DNA of 64,000 bases from Elioraea thermophila (ex Habib et al. 2022) (lineage in GTDB: Bacteria; Pseudomonadota; Alphaproteobacteria; Acetobacterales; Acetobacteraceae): NCBI RefSeq assembly GCF_003336755.1, contig NZ_QMDI01000006.1, positions 603,501 through 667,500 of the forward strand, given 5' to 3'. Shown in pieces: positions 37,031 to 43,873 of this stretch. The notes beneath the pieces are model-generated. The model did no database searches. It was not told the DNA's origin and saw nothing but the letters and a program-made list of their open reading frames with translations. Numbering within the stretch: the first letter of the stretch is position 1; each line of letters starts with the position of its first letter. Both the position numbers and the translations under genes were made by a program.

Positions 37031-37702
37031 TCAGCGCGCTGGGGCCTCGGCCAGGTCGGTCCGGCTCCAGCCGGCGATCTCGAGCAGCGTGCGGGCCTTC
37101 GCCGTCACCACGCGCATCGGGCCCGGGGCGCAGCGAAGCGGCAGGGCGGAGAGGGACGCGGGCGCCACTTCGGCCAACGCGGCGCGCACCCGGCAGGCAT
37201 AGGCGAGGCCGGTGGCCGAGCCGGGTGCGGCACCGTTGTAGAGGGCGAGGGCGGCGGCGAAGGAGCCGGCGCGGCGACGGGCATCGGCGAGCAGGGCGGC
37301 GGCGAACAGGGCGGAGGCATGGGCGTCGAACACCCACGCCCGCGCCTCGCGCCCGTGCGCCTTCAGGTTCACCTGGAAGCACCCGGCCGAGAGGCTGCGC
37401 GCACCCCGCGCCAGCGTCTCCGCCTCACGCTGTGCTTCGCCCGCATCGCCCGGAAACCGCGACGCGCGCTCCGTGCCCAGCGCATAAGGGTGAAGCGCGC
37501 TCTCGACGATGGCGACGGCCACCAGGAGCCCCTCGGGCAGGCCGTAGACCGCCTCCGCCATGCGCGCCGCGTCGAGACAGCGGGCGGCGAGTTCGCCGCG
37601 CGCGCTGCGTTCGTTGCGTTCGCCGATCGTGTTCGCCGCCGCGGCAAATCCGACCGAGACGAACATGACGGCCACAGCGGCACTGCGCAGGACCCTGCTC
37701 AT
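37031..37702 (-). CDS. lytic transglycosylase-like secreted protein
   Basis: 223 residues from ATG 37702; a longer frame starts at 37756. A signal peptide (LRSAAVAVMFVSVGFAAAA) precedes a lysozyme-like SLT region: EAVYGLPEGLLVAVAIVESA contains the catalytic-type glutamate, and GCFQVNLKAHGREARAWVFD and AALALYNGAAPGSATGLAYA match later SLT motifs. It should act on peptidoglycan in the periplasm. Its stop is 10 bases from the convergent ispG stop. The C-terminal 50 residues are not recognised. Confidence 0.8.
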   Translation of the reverse strand: MSRVLRSAAVAVMFVSVGFAAAANTIGERNERSARGELAARCLDAARMAEAVYGLPEGLLVAVAIVESALHPYALGTERASRFPGDAGEAQREAETLARGARSLSAGCFQVNLKAHGREARAWVFDAHASALFAAALLADARRRAGSFAAALALYNGAAPGSATGLAYACRVRAALAEVAPASLSALPLRCAPGPMRVVTAKARTLLEIAGWSRTDLAEAPAR

Positions 37703-37963
37703 GGCCCTGCCGTAGCCGCTCGACCGAGGCCTGAAAAGCTCGAAACGAGACCTCAAGTCGGCCGGATTTCGAGTTTCGCGTCATGGTTGTCGGATGTGGC
37801 AGGATTGTGGCGGACTTGTAGAGACTTTCCAGACCATGCAGAAGGACTTTAGATAGACTTATCTCGATTGAAATCGTATCCCGAGGCCAAGGCAAACCGC
37901 AGAAACGACATCGGCCGGGAGGTGGTTCCTCCCGGCCGAAGCCTTGCGCTAGGGTTTGGGTAG
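37703..37963. promoter_or_regulatory. AT-richer gap upstream of the transglycosylase gene
   Basis: 261 bases between two minus-strand genes. It holds the strong hairpin at 37912-37938 and, closer to the transglycosylase gene, a markedly AT-richer stretch (about 37790-37880) with small hairpins such as CGATTGAAATCG. It is probably the transglycosylase promoter region; no firm -35/-10 pair was assigned. Confidence 0.45.
37912..37938 (-). terminator. strong stem-loop after the PEP-CTERM gene
   Basis: An 11-bp perfect stem, CGGCCGGGAGG with CCTCCCGGCCG, around a TGGTT loop, 25 bases after the PEP-CTERM stop codon. The following minus-strand sequence is only moderately T-rich, so termination strength is uncertain. 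Confidence 0.65.
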
Positions 37964-39652
37964 CTATGCTGTTGTCGCAGGCCTTCCCCGTGCCGCGACG
38001 AGGGCGAGAAGGCCGACGGCGATGAGGGCCAGGGTGCCGGGCTCCGGCACCGGCTCGGCACCAGGCGCGGGGAGGTGCGCCACCACGGGCTCCATGACGA
38101 AGCGGAAGCCCGCCTGCTCGCCCGTGGTGTCGAGGAACGAGACCACGGTGACGAAGGCCAGAGGATCACGCGGATCCACACCCGCCTCGGGATCGATGCC
38201 CCCGATGCGGAACGAACGCACCCAGAGGTTCCGCTCGGCATCGAAGGGGAAGTCGTACGGCATGCCCGCGACCAGCTCTTCCAGGAACTCCCGCCCGTCG
38301 AAGCTGAAGGCGAGCGTGAACTTTCCATCCGCGAGCGCGAGGTCGGCGAGGCTTCCGGGCACCATCACCCAGCCGAAGGCGGCCTCGCCGTCGATCGCGT
38401 AGTCGTAGGCGATGGCGACCTCGGGGTCGAAGGCCCAGCCGGGCGGGCGATCGCCGGGGACTGTGACGGGCGCCGGAATGAGCCAGATGTCGGGCTCGAG
38501 GTCCCACACCCACCCGATCGGCAAGCCCGGTTCGGGCTGCGGAACCACGGGCAGGAGGGGCTCGTCGATGGTGCCGATTCCGCCGCCGACACCGCCGATC
38601 GGCGGCATGCCACCGCCACCGGGAGGGCTGCCACCACCGCCACCGGGAGGGCCACCGCCACCCCCGCCAGCGAAGATGGGCATCAGCACGCCGAGCTCCG
38701 TGCGGTCGAGATAGGTGATCGCGGCGAGGATCTCGGCCTCGTTGTTGATGCCGAGCGGCGAGATGCCGGCAACAGGGGGGCCTATGAGCAGCGGGCGGAG
38801 GTCGGCGAAGGTGTTCACCCCCGCCGGGTCGAACAAGGCGCCCCCGCCCATTCCCTCGTAGACGACGAGGCCCTGGTCGTTGAACCCGACGGCGCGGCCG
38901 CCGAGCCCGGGCAGCGCCTCCTCGGTCAGATCGCCGCGGCTGACGACGGGGTCGCCGTCGCTCCGGTTGACCAGGAGGTCGAAGCGCCGAGGGGCGAGCG
39001 TGCTCTCCCTGATCCCGCCGGCCTCGAAACTCCCTGCCGCATCGGCGACGAACCATCCGCCGAGGAACTCCGCACCCTCCCAGATCGGGCTCAGCACCTC
39101 GGTGCGGCCGGACGCGCCGGTCACCGTCAGCACCGCCCTGCCTTGATCGTCGAGCCCCGCCATGGTCAGGTTGGCCACCGCCTCGTCGAACCGCGCCGCC
39201 GTTCGCGTGGGCAGGTTGCGGAACTCGACGGTGCCGGTGGTCGAGTCCGGTGCCGAGGGGGTGAAGAACACCGCTTGGCCGCCGATCTGGTCGACGCCGG
39301 CGACCACGCCCTGATTGTTGATCACCGCCCGCTCGACGTAGATCTCACGCCCCGCCGGCAGGTTCGTCGCCGTGAGGCTGCCGACGAAGCTCGTCGTGCG
39401 GGTTGCCCGATCGAGGCGGTAGAGGTCGAAGCGCTGGTCGTCGGTCGCCGGGATGTAGCGGTTGAGCAGGATATCGCCGCGGCTGTTGAAGGCGGCGGAG
39501 AGGATGAGAAACGGCGGATCGACCCCGGGTGCGGTCGCGGGCAGCGTCTCCACCGGCACCGCCCGGTAGCCTAGGATGGGGCTCGCCGTCGCCGTCCCGC
39601 CGGCGAGAAGCATGGCCGCGACCAGCGCGGCCGAGCGCAATGATCGTCGCAT
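37964..39652 (-). CDS. PEP-CTERM sorting-domain protein
   Basis: 562-residue secreted protein. An N-terminal signal (RSAALVAAMLLAGGTATA) is matched by a C-terminal PEP-CTERM tail: VPEPGTLALIAVGLL followed by a basic end (AARGRPATTA). Such tails are recognised by an exosortase, which handles the protein at the inner membrane before surface display. The N-terminal half has repeated short segments with INNQG, LDDQG, FNDQG and INNEA, like a beta-propeller-type HAF repeat. The middle is a Gly/Pro spacer (about residues 333-360). No exosortase gene lies in the window. The substrate or role is unknown. Confidence 0.88.
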   Translation of the reverse strand: MRRSLRSAALVAAMLLAGGTATASPILGYRAVPVETLPATAPGVDPPFLILSAAFNSRGDILLNRYIPATDDQRFDLYRLDRATRTTSFVGSLTATNLPAGREIYVERAVINNQGVVAGVDQIGGQAVFFTPSAPDSTTGTVEFRNLPTRTAARFDEAVANLTMAGLDDQGRAVLTVTGASGRTEVLSPIWEGAEFLGGWFVADAAGSFEAGGIRESTLAPRRFDLLVNRSDGDPVVSRGDLTEEALPGLGGRAVGFNDQGLVVYEGMGGGALFDPAGVNTFADLRPLLIGPPVAGISPLGINNEAEILAAITYLDRTELGVLMPIFAGGGGGGPPGGGGGSPPGGGGMPPIGGVGGGIGTIDEPLLPVVPQPEPGLPIGWVWDLEPDIWLIPAPVTVPGDRPPGWAFDPEVAIAYDYAIDGEAAFGWVMVPGSLADLALADGKFTLAFSFDGREFLEELVAGMPYDFPFDAERNLWVRSFRIGGIDPEAGVDPRDPLAFVTVVSFLDTTGEQAGFRFVMEPVVAHLPAPGAEPVPEPGTLALIAVGLLALVAARGRPATTA

Positions 39653-39813
39653 GGGTCTCCCCTTCCCTTCGGTCTGCCGGCCTCCTCCTCCCCCCCGGGA
39701 ACCCGGCAGCGCATGCGATCGCGCTGAGGGCGCAGGGAGAGAGTCAACACCTTTTTGATGACGTTTCGTTCTTTTTTCGTATCATTCTGCCGCTGCAGTT
39801 GAACGCCCTCGCC
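39653..39813. promoter_or_regulatory. control region upstream of the PEP-CTERM gene
   Basis: 161 bases. An AT-rich block with T-runs (about 39750-39785) lies after the end of the peptide-maturation-like operon and before the PEP-CTERM start. On the minus strand TTGACT at 39746-39741 could serve as a -35 element; no good -10 was found at the expected spacing. The PEP-CTERM gene is therefore likely to have its own promoter. Confidence 0.4.
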
Positions 39814-40389
39814 TCACAGCGGCAGGGACGGGTCGATGATGGTCACCTGCGGCTCGCCCTCCATCATCAGCCGCATGGCGTGGATGGTGGCGGCGACCGC
39901 CCGTTCCCAGTCGTCCGTGAGGAACTCGGGCTTGACGGTGAGGATGCGCTCGAGCCGACGGCGCCCCTCGCCCCAGGCCCCCCAGAGCGACTGCAGCGTG
40001 CGGCCGGGTGGAGCGAAGACGGAAGTGCGGGCGAGCACCGTGCCGTGGTAGTTCACCTTGCGCCGCGCCGGCACCGCGCCGCCTTCGGCGGAGGCGATCG
40101 GGTTGCCCGCCTCGTCCGTCATCGGCACCTCGGGGTTCGCTCCATCGTCGCGGATCGCCGCGATGTGCGCCTCCTCCCAGGCCTCGATGTCGGCCCTCGT
40201 CACCTCCCCCCGCGCGCGCCAGGTCCAAACGACGACGAGGTAGCCCGCCCGCGCCATGTCGGCCTTCGGCGGGATCGAGCCCGCCGTGCGCACCGAAAGG
40301 CGGACGGGCGCGACGGAGGGATCAGGAAGCCGGCCTTCGGCAGCCAGCCAGGCCCTGAGGTAGAGGCGCTGGCGGGAGAGATCGGTCAC
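39814..40389 (-). CDS. unrecognised 191-residue protein of the rSAM/protease operon
   Basis: I do not recognise this protein. GTG 40389 overlaps the stop of the PqqD-like gene (GTGA), so it belongs to the same operon. No signal peptide or membrane helix is seen. Segments such as LSRQRLYLRAWLAAEGRLPD, GYLVVVWTWRARGEVTRADI and LQSLWGAWGEGRRRLERIL suggest a soluble folded protein rich in Trp and Arg. It has no cysteines, so it is not a typical Cys-modified precursor. It may be the target, a partner or a regulator of the enzymes upstream; that is inference. Confidence 0.7.
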   Translation of the reverse strand: MTDLSRQRLYLRAWLAAEGRLPDPSVAPVRLSVRTAGSIPPKADMARAGYLVVVWTWRARGEVTRADIEAWEEAHIAAIRDDGANPEVPMTDEAGNPIASAEGGAVPARRKVNYHGTVLARTSVFAPPGRTLQSLWGAWGEGRRRLERILTVKPEFLTDDWERAVAATIHAMRLMMEGEPQVTIIDPSLPL

Positions 40390-40709
40390 GGTGTGGGTCC
40401 TCCGTCGTCGTCGATGCGGTGCACGATGCCGTGCGCGAGGAGATCGGCGAGCCCGCGGGCGAGCACGTCGCGCGCCCGGTTCGCCCCGGCGAGCCCGCGC
40501 ACGAGCTCGGCGAACCCCTCCTCGATCGCGGCGAGCGGCGCGCCGTCGCAGAGCGCGAGGATGGCCCAGGACGTGGCGTTCAGTTCGAGGAAGGCGGGGC
40601 GGGCGGGGGTGTAGGCGTAGGCCACGCCCCACTCCGGCACCGCCCGCAGCACCACGCCCGGCGCGAGGGCGAGGCGATCCCCGGGCGCGAGGTCAACCGG
40701 GCAGGACAC
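40386..40709 (-). CDS. PqqD-like peptide-binding protein (RRE domain)
   Basis: 107 residues from GTG 40709. LALAPGVVLRAVPEWGVAYA, then LELNATSWAILALCDGAPLA and a leucine-rich helix ending in LLAHGIVHRID, is the PqqD/RRE winged-helix pattern; these domains bind leader peptides and present them to radical SAM enzymes. It overlaps the radical SAM gene by 17 bases and the 191-residue gene by 4. No pqqABCE neighbours exist, so it is not the PQQ gene itself. Confidence 0.8.
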   Translation of the reverse strand: MSCPVDLAPGDRLALAPGVVLRAVPEWGVAYAYTPARPAFLELNATSWAILALCDGAPLAAIEEGFAELVRGLAGANRARDVLARGLADLLAHGIVHRIDDDGGPTP

Positions 40710-41724
40710 GGAGATCCACCCCCTGGTTCATCACTTCGCAGTACGGGTCGGGCGCGTCCCAGCGGCGATGGAACGCGAACGCCGTCGCCCGACACCCGCC
40801 GGCGGTGAGCTCCCTTGCTGCACAGTCCGCACAGTGCACCGGAACGTTCCCCTCGCGCAACCGCACGTACAGGGGATGGGCCCAGCTCTCCTCCCACGTC
40901 ACCCGCGCGAGATCGCCGTAGTCGACGAACTCGCGCAGGTAGGGGCAGCCGATGGCGTGGCCCCCAGGGTCGATCGCCGCGTTCTGCCAGCAGCAATTGG
41001 CGTCGTTCGGATGCCAGGAGTGCATCAGGCGAAGCCCCGCGGGCATGGCGGCGATCAGCGAGTCGAGCGCGGCGCGCTGATCGGTGAGCGACAGCGCGAG
41101 CGAGGCCCACTCCCGCTTCGCCCGCCCGAGCGGATAAAGACGCAGCACGCCGAGCTCGTCAGCGCCCAGGGCCAGCGCGAGGTCGCCCATGCGCGCGAGG
41201 GCGGGCGCGTTCGGCGCGCAGAGGATGGTGAGGATGGAGACCGGGATGTGGGCCGCGCGCAGGGCGGCGATGCCGGCAAGCGCGCGGTCGAAGGCGCCGG
41301 GCACGCCCGCCAGCGCGTCGTGGGTCGCGGCATCGGGGCCGAACAGGTCGACATAGGCCCTCCCGAGCCCGAGCCGCGCGAGCCGCCGCGCCGCGGCGCG
41401 ATCGATGCTCACGGCATGGGTGCGCAAGGCGGTGAACATCCGCCGCGCGGCATGCGCCAGGATCAGCTCGGCATCCGGCCTCGCCAGCGGCTCGCCGCCT
41501 TCGACGAACACGTTGATCACGCCCGCCTCCGCGAGCTCGTCCAGAAGCCGGAGCCAGGTCGCGGCATCGAGCTCGCCGCGGCCCTGCCGTTCCGCGCAGT
41601 CGGCGTAGCAGGGGCGGCAGTCGAGCGGGCATCGCGCAGTGAGGCAGAGGGTGAACTTCAGCGGCCGGGCGAGCCAGGGCCGCCCGCCCGCGGACGGATC
41701 CCGCTGCGGTGGCTCGCCGCTCAC
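40693..41724 (-). CDS. radical SAM/SPASM enzyme, peptide-maturase type
   Basis: 343 residues. The [4Fe-4S] motif CxxxCxxC is Cys32, Cys36 and Cys39 (LTARCPLDCRPCYADC), GGEPLARPDAEL is the next radical SAM block, and the C-terminal third has a SPASM-like set of cysteines: CCWQN, AIGCPYL, CADCAAREL, GGCRA and PYCEVM. Enzymes with this layout (PqqE, QhpD, AnSME) modify peptides or proteins. GTG 41724 overlaps the protease stop (GTGA). With the PqqD-like gene overlapping its end, both are likely one maturase unit. The substrate is unknown. Confidence 0.88.
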   Translation of the reverse strand: MSGEPPQRDPSAGGRPWLARPLKFTLCLTARCPLDCRPCYADCAERQGRGELDAATWLRLLDELAEAGVINVFVEGGEPLARPDAELILAHAARRMFTALRTHAVSIDRAAARRLARLGLGRAYVDLFGPDAATHDALAGVPGAFDRALAGIAALRAAHIPVSILTILCAPNAPALARMGDLALALGADELGVLRLYPLGRAKREWASLALSLTDQRAALDSLIAAMPAGLRLMHSWHPNDANCCWQNAAIDPGGHAIGCPYLREFVDYGDLARVTWEESWAHPLYVRLREGNVPVHCADCAARELTAGGCRATAFAFHRRWDAPDPYCEVMNQGVDLRVLPG

Positions 41725-43760
41725 AGCCGCCGCGCCGCGGCCACCGCCGCGAGGGGGTCGAGCACGCCTGCCCCCGCGCGCTCGGCGAGGACCGGGTCGA
41801 GGCCGAAGGGGTCGCGCACGGGGCGTCCGCGCGCGCCCTCGATCAGCGCGGCGCGGATCTCGGCCGCACTCAGTCGCCGCCCGCGCGCGGCGGCGTCCTG
41901 CATGATCAGTGCCGCCGCCCCCGCCACCTGCGGCGCGGCCTGGCTCGTGCCGTCCATCACCACCGCGTCGTTCGGAGCAAGGCCGCCCGCCGCGGCGGCC
42001 CGGACGCCGACCGCGCAGAGATGGGGCCGGTCGGCGTCCTGCCACGCCGCCCAGTCGATGGGATCGCTCCCCCATGGCCTCGGCCCGGCGCCGGAGTGCG
42101 GCCAGGGCGCGAAACCGCCGCCGCCGAGGGAGGCCCGGCGCGCCGCCCCCACGACGATCGTGTGCCGGCCGCAGCAGAGCGAGCCGAGGGTGGAACGCGC
42201 CCAGGCGGCGCGCCGGGCGGCGGGTGGCGCGGCGAGCCGCGCCTGGCCCGCCTGCTCGCGCTCGACCCAGGCGTGCACAGTGGCGGGCGGCCCGCCCTGG
42301 TGGCTGAGCACGATCCGCCACGTGCCGGCGAGCCGGAGCGCGGCGTCCCAGGCGTCGTCGAGGGCGGGGTCGAGGCGGAGGCCGAGGCAGGCCGGGCGAC
42401 GGCCCGCGGGGTGGCGGGTGTGCGACCACCAGCCGAAGGCGGAACCGTCCGGCGCGCGCAGCCAATCGGCACCTTCGCCGGGCCCCACCTCCCAGGGCCC
42501 GAACCCGGCCTCCGCCAGATGCGGCGGCGGGTGGAGGGTGAGCGCGATCGCCGCCGCCGGGTCGTGCCAGAGTTCGAGTTCGGAGAGGGTCTCGTCGTCG
42601 CGCGCGATGATCCAGCCGAACCCGTCCTCCCCGCCCGGGGCGAGGGGGATCGCGGCATGGGCGTCGGTCGCCCCCGCATTGCCGGCGCAGACCACGACCG
42701 CAATCATCGGCATGCCTGGGCCCTGCGCGTCCAGCGTCTCGATCAGCGAGTCGATCTCGGCCTCGACCATGGAGCGGCCGTCATGCGCCCCGGCATGGGT
42801 AGCGAGCGAAAGGTTGATCACCAGCCCCGGCCGCCGCTCCGCCACCGCACGGCAGACGAGCCAAGCGAGGGCGTCGCGCAGCCGCTCGTTGTCGGAGAGC
42901 GCGCGCGGCGGCGGCGGGGCGGCCGCACCCGGCGAGGCCGGTGAGGACTCGAGCCAGTCATGCGGAGCCACACCCAACTGGACGAGGTGCAGATCCGCCG
43001 CCGGCGCCACGCCGGACAACAGGCGGCGTGTGCCGAGCGCATCGACCACCGGAAAGGGCGAGCCGGCGGCGAGCGCGGCGACGTGCGTGCCGTGCAGCCC
43101 TGCGCGCAGCACGCTCGGGTCGTGATAGCCGGCTTGCGGGTCGTAGGGCGAGACGGCGCCGGCGAGCCACGTCTCGATCGCGGCTCGGTCGTAGACGGCG
43201 CCGTAATCGGCGTTGAACGGGCGCCCGGCGACGCAGTCATAAGGCTCGGGGCCGACACCACGGGCGTTCTGGTCCCACAGCGCCGCGATCCGCGACCCCC
43301 CATCCTCCCGCCGCAACGCGACATGGTCGAACCGGAAGCCGAAATCGACCACCCCGAGCGCGATGCCCCGCCCATCGAGCCCGGGCACGGTCTCCGGAAA
43401 CCAGGCGTCGGGCGGCAGGACGGGCGGCGGCAGGATGGTGGTTTCGCGCGGCGGCGCCACCGGCCGGGGGGCGCGCAGCGCGCGCAGCTCGGCACCCGCC
43501 TCCGCAAGAAGGCGCGTCAGGTCTTGCGCCGCCTCGCCCGCCTCGAGGTCGAGTTCGGCCGAGAGGCGCGCGCCGCGCGGCCGCGCGCCGAGGGCCGGGA
43601 TGCGCTTGCCGGACAGGGTGGGGTCGGCGACCTCGGCGACCCAGCGCAAACGGCCCCGCCCGCGACGGCGAAGTGCTGCGTGCACCACGTGCGGGTCGAG
43701 CCGTGCGCCGTCGCGCCCCGCACGCGCCGCCAGGCGAAGCACGTCCTGCTTGCTCTCCAC
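41721..43760 (-). CDS. subtilisin-like serine protease (S8), no signal peptide
   Basis: 679 residues from GTG 43760 (AGAGGGAAGAGG upstream). The S8 triad is complete: Asp139 in GVVDFGFRFDH, His223 in LHGTHVAALAAG and Ser606 in VMDGTSQAAPQVAG; VINLSLATHAG and VVVCAGNAGAT fit the family. A stretch of about 200 residues is inserted between the oxyanion region and the serine, and about 120 residues precede the domain. No signal peptide is present, so it should work in the cytoplasm, as QhpE does in quinohemoprotein maturation. It is the first gene of the operon with the radical SAM enzyme. Confidence 0.88.
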   Translation of the reverse strand: MESKQDVLRLAARAGRDGARLDPHVVHAALRRRGRGRLRWVAEVADPTLSGKRIPALGARPRGARLSAELDLEAGEAAQDLTRLLAEAGAELRALRAPRPVAPPRETTILPPPVLPPDAWFPETVPGLDGRGIALGVVDFGFRFDHVALRREDGGSRIAALWDQNARGVGPEPYDCVAGRPFNADYGAVYDRAAIETWLAGAVSPYDPQAGYHDPSVLRAGLHGTHVAALAAGSPFPVVDALGTRRLLSGVAPAADLHLVQLGVAPHDWLESSPASPGAAAPPPPRALSDNERLRDALAWLVCRAVAERRPGLVINLSLATHAGAHDGRSMVEAEIDSLIETLDAQGPGMPMIAVVVCAGNAGATDAHAAIPLAPGGEDGFGWIIARDDETLSELELWHDPAAAIALTLHPPPHLAEAGFGPWEVGPGEGADWLRAPDGSAFGWWSHTRHPAGRRPACLGLRLDPALDDAWDAALRLAGTWRIVLSHQGGPPATVHAWVEREQAGQARLAAPPAARRAAWARSTLGSLCCGRHTIVVGAARRASLGGGGFAPWPHSGAGPRPWGSDPIDWAAWQDADRPHLCAVGVRAAAAGGLAPNDAVVMDGTSQAAPQVAGAAALIMQDAAARGRRLSAAEIRAALIEGARGRPVRDPFGLDPVLAERAGAGVLDPLAAVAAARRL

Positions 43761-43798
43761 CCTCTTCCCTCTGGTCCGACCAAACCGCCTCGGGCAGC

Positions 43799-43873
43799 AT
43801 GGCCGCGTCGATCCATCATCATGCAGAGGGGGAGGTCGACCGTCGCGTGACGCGGATCACACCGGCGCCATGA
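43799..43873 (+). CDS. possible 24-residue leader ORF before the cyclase-ATPase gene
   Basis: A short frame (MAASIHHHAEGEVDRRVTRI, then TPAP) whose TGA overlaps the ATG of the cyclase gene (ATGA at 43870-43873), an arrangement that would permit translational coupling. No strong ribosome site precedes it and it may be chance. It contains three consecutive histidines. It lies in the short divergent gap shared with the protease gene. Confidence 0.25.
   Translation: MAASIHHHAEGEVDRRVTRITPAP

Noticed and set aside
38560..38680. GGT/CCACC-type tandem pattern as a DNA repeat or CRISPR
   Set aside because: It is the codon pattern of the Gly/Pro hinge in the PEP-CTERM protein; units are short and there are no unique spacers.
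40386..41724. PQQ biosynthesis (pqqD/pqqE) for the radical SAM pair
   Set aside because: No pqqA, pqqB or pqqC is present, and the operon contains a subtilase that PQQ loci do not have.
40386..43760. Quinohemoprotein amine dehydrogenase maturation (qhp) locus
   Set aside because: The subtilase and radical SAM pair is reminiscent, but no dehydrogenase subunit or transporter gene of that system is found in the window.
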